From Anaerolineales bacterium Chloro_02 (GTDB lineage: Bacteria; Chloroflexota; Anaerolineae; Anaerolineales; Anaerolineaceae): 9,190 nucleotides of DNA. The stretch spans positions 1-9,190 of the forward strand of contig LUZV01000231.1 in the NCBI GenBank assembly GCA_001603765.1, written 5' to 3'. This document shows positions 1 through 5,456 of the stretch, in pieces. The notes under the pieces were generated by a model. The model saw only the letters and a program-made list of their open reading frames with translations, was not told where the DNA came from and made no database searches. The translations under genes were made by a program, and so were the position numbers. The stretch's first letter is position 1; every line of letters starts with the position of its first letter.

Positions 1-20
1 GAGATGTGTATAAGAGACAG
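1..20 (+). other. Residual Nextera (Tn5 mosaic end) sequencing adapter
   Basis: Bases 2-20 are exactly the 19-base Tn5 mosaic end used in Nextera libraries (AGATGTGTATAAGAGACAG). The G at position 1 matches the last base of the read-2 adapter arm. This is a library artefact, not genomic DNA. It means the window starts at a contig end, that real sequence begins at about base 21, and that any reading frame crossing this point is chimeric. Confidence 0.97.
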
Positions 21-184
21 GAACATACTGAAATAATCAACCAGACAACTTCTGCACTATTGAAACTACCATCTTTTATTAATCCTCCAATTACAGCTAA
101 TGCACCTGACTGCACAACAACTATAGCAGTACTCCATTCTTTGAGCAATCTAATCGCCTCAAATGCCCTTTGTTCCTTGTCCAT
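21..184 (-). CDS. Small membrane protein, C-terminus cut off by adapter
   Basis: The frame starts with ATG at 182-184 and stays open into the adapter, so only about 54 genuine residues are present. It is preceded by a good ribosome binding site: ctcct at 192-196 reads AGGAG on the coding strand, 7 bases before the ATG. The start lies 10 bases after the methyltransferase stop, so it is almost certainly co-transcribed with the R-M genes. The protein begins with a charged, amphipathic stretch (MDKEQRAFEAIRLLKEW), then a hydrophobic helix at about residues 18-36 (TAIVVVQSGALAVIGGLI), a short polar link, and the start of a second hydrophobic stretch (EVVWLIISV). I do not recognise a named family. 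The pattern fits the small multi-helix membrane proteins of unknown function often found in accessory regions. Its base composition is AT-rich compared with the right half of the window. Whether it helps the R-M system or is only a passenger cannot be told from here. Confidence 0.72.
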
Positions 185-194
185 TACTATTCTC

Positions 195-1793
195 CTAGTC
201 AAATATCCTTCTTTGATGGGGCTTTAAGGGCAATGATAGGAGCTGTTTAAGCTCATGTGCTGGAACCCGTGCCAACTCTTTGGGTTCCATCTTATGAAGT
301 CCCCCTCCATAGACCCTCCCTTCCATCAGCATGGATTCAGGCTGTATCCGATTTAGAATTTCCCAGATCCGACGCAATAAAGGTGGTTTCTCCGCTATAG
401 CCTGGGCGAGCGGCTTTTTTGGATAAAGAGCCAAGTACACATTTGTAACAGTTGCGCGAGAGTTGTTTAGGATAAACCGGAAAGGGCGTCCATTTTTGTT
501 ATTGCCGCGACCCAAATAGGTGCAGACAAAAGGAGCTGGTGGCCTATTCTCTTGGCTGTACCAAGGCGAGCGATGCTTGCAAAGGTAACGTTGGGAGACT
601 CCGCTCTCCTGGCCTTCCGCAAGATAGTACCAGAGGCTTGGATAGTTTTCTTTAATCTCGGCCTCTGGGAGACGGCAATCCAGAAGAAACAGAGGATTTT
701 CAATTACCGGATTGCCCTTTTCATCCGACGGAATCTCAGTTATCTGCAAGTAACGCGGGCTTGGGAGGATCGGGCTAAAAAATTTCTCCGGAAGACCACG
801 CTTGGCAATTTGAGAGGCATTGAGAATGAAAAAGGCGTTGTTCCCGGTAGCCAAGCCACGCCGAATTAAAAAGAAATCGGATAATTCCGGTGCGGTCTCA
901 TCCTTGCGTGTCCCTGACATCGGGAAACGAGTCCATTTCCGTTCCCCGCGTAAAATCTTAGAGGGGATTAATCGTGATATTTTTGGATTCGAAAGAGTAC
1001 CTCCAAAGGTGAATCTAACATCATATTCCTGGGGCGGGGTTTCTTTCCTGAACCACACGACTGCGGAAGACACCAGGGCGTCCCCAAATTGCACATCCAC
1101 GGGATCGAACCTGTGAATGTGGAGTAATCTGACTTTTTCCAGCAGGTAGCGCTTCAAGGCCGTCCCATAATTCACGTCCATAAATTCACTGGGGATCAAC
1201 CATCCAGCAAGTCCGCCATTGGTCATCCAGGCATGAGATAGCCCAAGAAAGTGGCAATACAGGCCACTCAGGCCACCAAACTGTACCCCACATGCCATCC
1301 GACTTGCACTTTGGAGTCTCGTTTTTTCGCCATTAAAGATATGATGATGCCTGACATAGGGGGGATTGCAGATTACTAGGTTATAAGAGTCCTCACGCGG
1401 GGCGGCCTTGGTGAAATCCGACAAGTTCAGGTTGAGGCCGGTATCCCGCCAAAGCTCATGCGCGGGCATGCCGTAATGAGGATCAATTTCGAAGCCAGTC
1501 GCGGCCTCAATCTCACTCGATAAAAAAATTTGCATTAACGCGGAATAAAACGCGCCTGTTCCAAAGCCAGGGTCAAGAAAACGGATCTTCTGCCCGCGTG
1601 GCAAAAGCTTCTTCGCATATGACAGAATTTCCAGGGCGAGCGCAAAGGGCGTCGCAAATTGTCCCATGCGGTTGCGCTCGGCCTGAGACTTTCTGGAATC
1701 GAGAGCCGATTGCAAGTCAAGTCTTCTCAACTCTTTATTTCTGAGCGCGTCGTCGGCATTTCTCGCACTATAAACCGAATTCAGTGAGGTCAT
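195..1793 (-). CDS. XamI-type N6-adenine DNA methyltransferase (Eco57I/TaqI-like gamma class)
   Basis: This modification enzyme of a type II restriction-modification system is expected to methylate adenine in the recognition site so that the partner nuclease does not cut. XamI-family systems act on GTCGAC, but site identity here is by family only. With the chosen start it has 532 residues. The motifs run in gamma-class order: GQFATP at 44-49 (motif X), LDPGFGTGAF at about 73-82 (SAM-binding motif I), FEID near 101-104 (motif II), and the catalytic CNPPY at 142-146 (motif IV). A long C-terminal half presumably carries target recognition. The frame stays open up to 1988, but I chose the ATG at 1791-1793. 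That start has GGGAG upstream (complement of 1804-1808), and MTSLNSVYSARNADD looks like a natural N-terminus, while the upstream extension is the antisense-frame overlap with the nuclease gene. It overlaps the nuclease by 26 nt, suggesting translational coupling. No frameshift or missing catalytic residue is visible. Confidence 0.9.
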   Translation of the reverse strand: MTSLNSVYSARNADDALRNKELRRLDLQSALDSRKSQAERNRMGQFATPFALALEILSYAKKLLPRGQKIRFLDPGFGTGAFYSALMQIFLSSEIEAATGFEIDPHYGMPAHELWRDTGLNLNLSDFTKAAPREDSYNLVICNPPYVRHHHIFNGEKTRLQSASRMACGVQFGGLSGLYCHFLGLSHAWMTNGGLAGWLIPSEFMDVNYGTALKRYLLEKVRLLHIHRFDPVDVQFGDALVSSAVVWFRKETPPQEYDVRFTFGGTLSNPKISRLIPSKILRGERKWTRFPMSGTRKDETAPELSDFFLIRRGLATGNNAFFILNASQIAKRGLPEKFFSPILPSPRYLQITEIPSDEKGNPVIENPLFLLDCRLPEAEIKENYPSLWYYLAEGQESGVSQRYLCKHRSPWYSQENRPPAPFVCTYLGRGNNKNGRPFRFILNNSRATVTNVYLALYPKKPLAQAIAEKPPLLRRIWEILNRIQPESMLMEGRVYGGGLHKMEPKELARVPAHELKQLLSLPLKPHQRRIFD

Positions 1794-2727
1794 CGATCCG
1801 ATGCTCCCATACCCAATCAATTCTTTCTGCAGCTTCATAGCCCAGATACCCGGTATTAAAATACCCGCACAAGAATAAAATATAATGAATCCGGTCTCCA
1901 TAAGTGTGCCGAAGCTGGGTCGCCTTGGTAGCCTCTTCTTTCTGCCGTTTATTGACATTCGTAAAATCGCCCGCCGATTTGGCCTCAACCAACAAGGGGA
2001 AGTCGCCGGTCTTGGCCGTTTTCGGCATGATCACGGCATCAACGGGAATGTTGATGGTTCTTAAAGCTCCTTCCGGTTGCACCGGGACATTCAAACGGAA
2101 AGCGTAAGTACCTGGGTCCATGGTATCGAATTTTGTGCCTTCTCCTGGAGCGAACTGCCTATAATCACGTTGGTCAAGCCATCTGGAGATTGCCGCAAGC
2201 TGCCTTTTCTCCTGGGCATTGCGAATGACCGGGTTTGCGACAGACCCGCAAAGACGGTCTGCGACTATGGTCGCAGCTCGATAAATCTCCTTCTCGGATG
2301 GTTTCATCTTACCGCTTAACCACACGAAAATATCAGTATCGGCCATTTTTTCGATAACTTGGCTAATTTCTTCAAGCTGCTTTTCAAGGTCATGATCAAG
2401 CATACGAGACGGCAATTTGCCCTTCTCCATTGCAAGCACGAGATTTTTGGAAACACCTGCGAGCCCTATCAACCGATCAACGGCAAGTGGCGGACAGGTA
2501 GACATACGCAAAGTCCGAATAACAGAGGGATTGGCCTTTAGGTTCGCCGTTTTGATGTTTGTCAGGTTCTCTGTGGTTTTTAGAGTGGCCTCAACCTCTT
2601 TAGCGGTATGAATTCGAGTATTACGGTAGGCTTCAGGCGCGAATTCAAGAAACCAGCAATTGTACATATCGACAGAGAGGGCAATGTCGGGCTTCCATCG
2701 ATCAGGTTTATCCCTATTGACGTCCAT
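1768..2727 (-). CDS. XamI-family type II restriction endonuclease
   Basis: This is a 319-residue nuclease, predicted to cleave unmodified double-stranded DNA at a GTCGAC-type site (XamI is a SalI isoschizomer; specificity is inferred from family). I recognise the family from the conserved N-terminus (NRDKPDRWKPDIALSVDMYN), the block RMSTCPPLAVDRLIGLAGVS at residues 74-93, and the C-terminal catalytic region. There D230 (PVDAV) followed by E248 and K250 (LLVEAK) forms a PD-(D/E)xK-like active site. All three residues are present, so the enzyme looks intact. The frame can be extended to a GTG at 2767-2769, but the ATG at 2725-2727 matches the usual family N-terminus and follows an AGAGGA ribosome binding site. 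The gene is first in the operon, and its 3' end overlaps the methyltransferase start. No C-protein (controller) gene is visible upstream, so timing of R versus M expression must be set in another way. Codon use is less GC-rich than in the 4030-8822 operon, consistent with horizontal transfer. Confidence 0.9.
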   Translation of the reverse strand: MDVNRDKPDRWKPDIALSVDMYNCWFLEFAPEAYRNTRIHTAKEVEATLKTTENLTNIKTANLKANPSVIRTLRMSTCPPLAVDRLIGLAGVSKNLVLAMEKGKLPSRMLDHDLEKQLEEISQVIEKMADTDIFVWLSGKMKPSEKEIYRAATIVADRLCGSVANPVIRNAQEKRQLAAISRWLDQRDYRQFAPGEGTKFDTMDPGTYAFRLNVPVQPEGALRTINIPVDAVIMPKTAKTGDFPLLVEAKSAGDFTNVNKRQKEEATKATQLRHTYGDRIHYILFLCGYFNTGYLGYEAAERIDWVWEHRIDDLTEFGL

Positions 2728-2799
2728 TTCAAAAAATCCTCTTCCACAATGGGAAATCCCTGGTGACACTTCGCCATATTAACCTGAAGATGTGTATTA

Positions 2800-2838
2800 C
2801 ACGATCTTTTCGTGCCTTGGAATAAAGGATTTTCGTGC
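2800..2838. promoter_or_regulatory. Possible operator region upstream of the R-M operon
   Basis: Within the leader of the nuclease gene, TTTTCGTGC occurs twice (2807-2815 and 2830-2838) with a 23-base period, about two helical turns. The first copy also forms an inverted repeat, CACGA at 2800-2804 and TCGTG at 2810-2814. This could bind a regulator of the minus-strand operon. No convincing -35/-10 pair was found, so the call is tentative. Confidence 0.25.
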
Positions 2839-3011
2839 TCAAAGGACGGTCAAGGGCAGCTAGGCATATGCACATTGCTCCCTTCTGAAGGCCGCCGAAG
2901 GCTTGCCGGGAATGGATGAGACCGACAACGACCTGTTAGCGTGAACGGTCCAGATCTCTCAGAAGCTGACCAGGTCGTAGAAGGCCACGGCCGCAAAAGC
3001 ACTTTTGTAAC

Positions 3012-3206
3012 TTAACTCTTCTGCAGCCCTTGTACGTTCCGGTACACTACCGGATACATTTCCAGGTTGCTCCGGATAGATTCCACTCCTTCTTCCAGAC
3101 ACACGAGAAAATCGGCCCCAAGCCCCTTCAGCTTATTTTCATACCAGCGATATGCTTCTTCGATATCGGCTTCCGCCTCGGAACGCAGCAGAATCGGACG
3201 AATTAT
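3012..3206 (-). pseudogene. ParE/RelE-family toxin remnant
   Basis: On the minus strand this frame encodes 64 residues with the plasmid-stabilisation (ParE/RelE) pattern: LLRSEAEADIEEAYRWYE, then GLGADFLVCLEEGVESIRSN and YPVVYRNV. Intact members are usually about 90-105 residues, with a further basic block and beta strand after the YPVVYRNV region. Here a stop follows at VQGLQKS, so roughly the last 30 residues are missing. No ATG, GTG or TTG start exists in frame. The ATA at 3204-3206 sits where an ATG overlapping the antitoxin stop (ATGA arrangement) would be expected, so a G-to-A change has probably removed the start. The toxin is very likely dead. It lies directly downstream of the antitoxin remnant, as in functional pairs. 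Confidence 0.75.
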
Positions 3207-3426
3207 TTTGTGATCCTGAGTCTATCTCTGGTTTCCTCCCATGGCTTGCCCTCATCCGGAGACGCATTACACAAGGCAATCCTGCGGTCCAGTTCTTTTT
3301 TCTGGGTTTCGGTGATTTCTACCGATTCCTGCTCAGCCGCAATGCTGTCCCATATATCCTGGACTATGAGGATTCGCTCGGCAACGCTTAACTTTTTATT
3401 TCCGAGGGCGTTAAAGACCGTTCCAT
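3203..3426 (-). pseudogene. Addiction-module antitoxin, frameshifted
   Basis: This belongs to the short helical antitoxins paired with ParE/RelE-like toxins (addiction module protein, TIGR02574-like). Recognisable parts are KLSVAERILIVQDIWDSIAA, then TETQKKELDRRI and PDEGKPWEETRDRLR, ending in a TAA at 3203-3205. In that frame there is no usable start codon. An ATG at 3424-3426 with a strong GGGGGAAAG ribosome binding site lies one frame away and reads MERSLTPSEIK before a TAA. Adding one A to the five-A run (complement of 3393-3397) joins the two into a continuous 74-residue antitoxin. So a single-base deletion in a homopolymer breaks the gene. It is either a true mutation or a sequencing error; the adjacent toxin damage favours real decay. 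Confidence 0.78.
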
Positions 3427-3469
3427 ATCTTTCCCCCTTTGCAGCTTTTTCCTACAACCTAATCACCAC

Positions 3470-3520
3470 AGCCCCCCGCCTCGGGACCTCCGGGCAAGAA
3501 CCGCCCGGCAGGGGGCTTTT
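3470..3520 (+). terminator. GC-rich nested hairpin followed by TTTT
   Basis: AGCCCCC at 3470-3476 can pair with GGGGGCT at 3511-3517, and inside it CCGGGC at 3490-3495 pairs perfectly with GCCCGG at 3503-3508 around a 7-base loop. On the plus strand the structure ends in only four T residues, so it resembles a weak intrinsic terminator. No plus-strand gene upstream needs one, so it may instead be part of a structured RNA or a decayed element. Confidence 0.35.
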
Positions 3521-3650
3521 AGAGCGAGAGAGAAACTTGCCTACTGATTTATTCTAGCTCAAAAAACCGCCCGGCTCCAGCACAGTATCCTCCATCGCGA
3601 GCCTCGTTCCCGCTAACCCCTGCAAAACGTGAAAAGTGAACCATGGAGAG

Positions 3651-3668
3651 AAGAAGAAGAAGAAGAAG
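3651..3668 (+). repeat. AAG microsatellite, six units
   Basis: Six perfect AAG trinucleotides follow a GAGAG run. The tract lies in the non-coding interval. Tracts of this type are slippage-prone and may vary in copy number between strains. Confidence 0.85.
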
Positions 3669-3923
3669 GGGCGCCCGGGCTCTTCACGGCCCGGAGCGGG
3701 GAGGAACCGGACCGGTGAGAACCTCACCCATTGAAAGATGTCGGGACCCCTTCTGTTTGGGAAGCTGCCTACTTGTAGCCCTCCCCTGTTACATCGGGGA
3801 TTCGGGTTCGTGACTTTTGCATGACGGCCCCGAAAAACCGGACACGGCCGCCGCTTATTCTTCGCGGAACTCCCCGAATCCGCAGGGAATGTCTTTGTCA
3901 ACACCTCAGTTAAGAATGATTCG

Positions 3924-3939
3924 GAACAATGCAGTGTTC
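3924..3939. promoter_or_regulatory. Imperfect 16-base palindrome upstream of the lipid operon
   Basis: GAACAATGCAGTGTTC matches its reverse complement at 14 of 16 positions, with perfect GAACA/TGTTC arms. It lies about 90 bases before the first gene of the plus-strand operon, a reasonable place for an operator. The regulator is unknown, and I found no convincing promoter boxes to anchor it. Confidence 0.3.
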
Positions 3940-4029
3940 TTCTTCGCTGTAACAAAAAAATCACCGTTTCGTCATTCATTCGCCAAATTCCGCGTGTAGT
4001 GTCCCTCAAACAACTTGGGAGGGGTACAT

Positions 4030-4734
4030 ATGCAAAACATGCAGAAGTTCAGTCTCAACACCGCCATGCTCCATGAAATCTTTGAACGCGCCAAGCCCAT
4101 GGGCCACTACGAGAAGGAAGAGAACCTGAACCTGGGGTTCGGCTTCCTGTACTATGGACTGGCCCGGTTGCTACGGCCCAAACACCTGCTGGTGATCGGG
4201 TCGGGTTTCGGGTTCAGCGTGGTCTGCTTCGCGCTGGGGCTCAAAGACAACGGCGAGGGCATGGTCACCTTCGTTGACCCGTCCTATTCGCTGCTCAAGG
4301 ACGGACCGTTCAAGACGATCGGAGGGGCCGACTACTGGAGCCGGCCGCAAAACGTGCACGAGCACTTCCAAAGATTCGGCCTGGAAGACATTGTCACCCA
4401 CTATAAGCTGAGATCGGACCAGTTTTTCGCCTCCTACAAGGCCCTGGGCCTTCCCGAAATCGACATCGCTTTCATCGACGGGAGCCACGCCTACGAAGAC
4501 GTACAGCATGACTTCCTCAAAAGCCTCGAACACGTGCACAAGAATTCCTACATCCTCCTGCACGACAGCAACATCTACGTGAGGGAAGTGATCGGCCATG
4601 CCGGCGTAAAGAAGTGGATCAAGCTGCTCAAAAAGGAAAAAGAATTCTTCGAGGTGGTGAATTTCCCCTTTTCTTCCGGAGTAGCGCTCGTACGGGTGCT
4701 TCAAAACAACATATGGAGGTATACCAAACCGTAG
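4030..4734 (+). CDS. Class I SAM-dependent methyltransferase (Methyltransf_24-like)
   Basis: This 234-residue soluble methyltransferase has an unknown acceptor. Features seen are LLVIGSGFGFS at residues 53-63 (SAM-binding glycine loop), TFVDPSY at 80-86 (end of the second strand, acidic residue for SAM ribose), DIAFIDGSHAYEDVQHDF at 145-162, and YILLHDSN at 174-181. The IDGSHxYEDV plus LLHD pattern is typical of the Methyltransf_24 group, which includes many enzymes in sugar and cell-surface pathways. The start at ATG 4030 has a near-ideal GGGAGGGG site at 4017-4024. The upstream TTG at 4015 lies inside that region and is less likely. It is the first gene of the operon, and its stop (TAG, 4732-4734) lies within the start region of the decarboxylase gene, so the two are co-translated. 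From its neighbours I infer a lipid head group, glycolipid or sugar as substrate, but nothing in the sequence fixes this. Confidence 0.82.
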   Translation: MQNMQKFSLNTAMLHEIFERAKPMGHYEKEENLNLGFGFLYYGLARLLRPKHLLVIGSGFGFSVVCFALGLKDNGEGMVTFVDPSYSLLKDGPFKTIGGADYWSRPQNVHEHFQRFGLEDIVTHYKLRSDQFFASYKALGLPEIDIAFIDGSHAYEDVQHDFLKSLEHVHKNSYILLHDSNIYVREVIGHAGVKKWIKLLKKEKEFFEVVNFPFSSGVALVRVLQNNIWRYTKP

Positions 4735-5429
4735 TGGTTCTCCTGGCCATCTTGACATCTTGCGTAGCCACGGGCGCCATCCTGTACCTGTTTTGGCGTC
4801 ATATCTGGTTTTTTCGAAATCCACGGAGAAGCATCCCCCCGGTAGGATCGGGGATTTTAAGCCCTGCAGACGGGACGGTCGTCTACGTAAAAACCGTGCT
4901 TCCCGGCGAGAAGGTAATCAGTATCAAAAAGGGCCGGGAAGCCACGATCACCGACATAACCAAGGAAGATATCACCCAGCCGAAGATCCTGGTGGGGATT
5001 TTCATGAGCCCGTTTAACGTCCACTACAACCGGGCCCCCACCGCCGGCGCGGTGGAATCCATCCGGCATCATCCCGCCGCCGGTCACAATCTCTGCATGG
5101 CCCGCATGCACTACCGCACGGTGTTCAAACGCCGGCCGCTGTACCGCAACAGCCTGCATATCGTTCAAAACGAAAGGACCGTCACCAGGATCGGCGCCAG
5201 CTACCACGGCGTTCCGGCTTCCTGTTACGTAGTCCAGATAGCGGCCAAAAGCGTCAGCGGCATCGAATCGTACGTCAATGAAGGCGACCGGGTCGATGCG
5301 GGCCAAGTGTTCGGAATGATACGAATCGGATCGCAGGTGGACCTGGTGATGACCCATCTCGAAGGGATGAAGGTGCGGGTTCGCCCGGGCGACAGGGTAA
5401 AGGCGGGTGAAACGATCATTATCGAGTAG
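4713..5429 (+). CDS. psd: Phosphatidylserine decarboxylase-family enzyme, membrane anchored
   Basis: Enzymes of this family remove CO2 from phosphatidylserine (or archaetidylserine-like lipids) to give the ethanolamine lipid, using a pyruvoyl group made by self-cleavage. Numbering from the ATG at 4713 (238 residues), one transmembrane helix spans about 7-30 and is followed by WFFRNPRRSIPP, the usual entry to the catalytic fold. SPADG at 50-54 supplies the conserved Asp, FMSPFNVHYNRAP at 97-109 carries the conserved His (H104), and GS at 206-207 in MIRIGSQVD is the expected self-cleavage site. All key residues are present, so the enzyme should be active. The short length and the GS motif fit the compact class of the family (alphaproteobacterial and archaeal type) rather than the longer E. 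coli enzyme. The start is uncertain: the ATG at 4713 has a weak site, while a GTG at 4734 overlaps the previous stop and has GGAGGT at 4715-4720, at a long 13-base spacing. No phosphatidylserine synthase gene is adjacent. Confidence 0.87.
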   Translation: MEVYQTVVVLLAILTSCVATGAILYLFWRHIWFFRNPRRSIPPVGSGILSPADGTVVYVKTVLPGEKVISIKKGREATITDITKEDITQPKILVGIFMSPFNVHYNRAPTAGAVESIRHHPAAGHNLCMARMHYRTVFKRRPLYRNSLHIVQNERTVTRIGASYHGVPASCYVVQIAAKSVSGIESYVNEGDRVDAGQVFGMIRIGSQVDLVMTHLEGMKVRVRPGDRVKAGETIIIE

Positions 5430-5456
5430 AACCGATACCATCAGGAGAGAGGAGCC

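Larger units (their letters stand above)
3427..4016. other. Non-coding GC-rich interval with hairpins and a short tandem repeat
   Basis: I see no supportable protein gene in this stretch of about 590 bases. It contains the nested hairpin at 3470-3520 and an 11-base direct repeat AACCGCCCGGC at 3499-3509 and 3565-3575. It also contains three further perfect hairpins between 3675 and 3800: CCGGGC/GCCCGG (3675-3680 with 3689-3694), GGTGAG/CTCACC with a 3-base loop (3714-3728), and TCCCC/GGGGA (3782-3786 with 3796-3800). The density of short stems suggests either a structured RNA or the remains of a mobile element. I could not assign it to a known RNA class. Confidence 0.4.

Noticed and set aside
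6..227. Plus-strand 73-residue reading frame
   Set aside because: It starts inside the sequencing adapter and lies opposite the minus-strand membrane protein, which has a proper ribosome binding site.
1794..1988. N-terminal extension of the methyltransferase to 1988
   Set aside because: The extra 65 residues lie opposite-frame within the nuclease gene and do not resemble a methyltransferase N-terminus; the ATG at 1793 is better placed.
2767..2769. Upstream GTG start for the restriction endonuclease
   Set aside because: It would add 14 residues not resembling the family N-terminus; the ATG at 2725-2727 has its own ribosome binding site.
2788..2797. Second partial match to the Nextera mosaic end (10 bases)
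   Set aside because: Only the first 10 of 19 bases match and the sequence continues normally on both sides; this is most likely coincidence, not a chimeric junction.
3030..3557. Plus-strand 175-residue reading frame
   Set aside because: It is the antisense of the toxin and antitoxin remnants, whose family motifs read on the minus strand.
3645..3815. Plus-strand 50-residue frame beginning with a run of Arg
   Set aside because: It is produced by the AAG repeat and lies in the hairpin-rich stretch; there is no start signal or family match.
3554..4009. Minus-strand 151-residue reading frame
   Set aside because: It contains a run of six Phe from the AAG repeat, has unusual composition, no recognisable motif, and crosses several hairpins; no ribosome binding site supports it.
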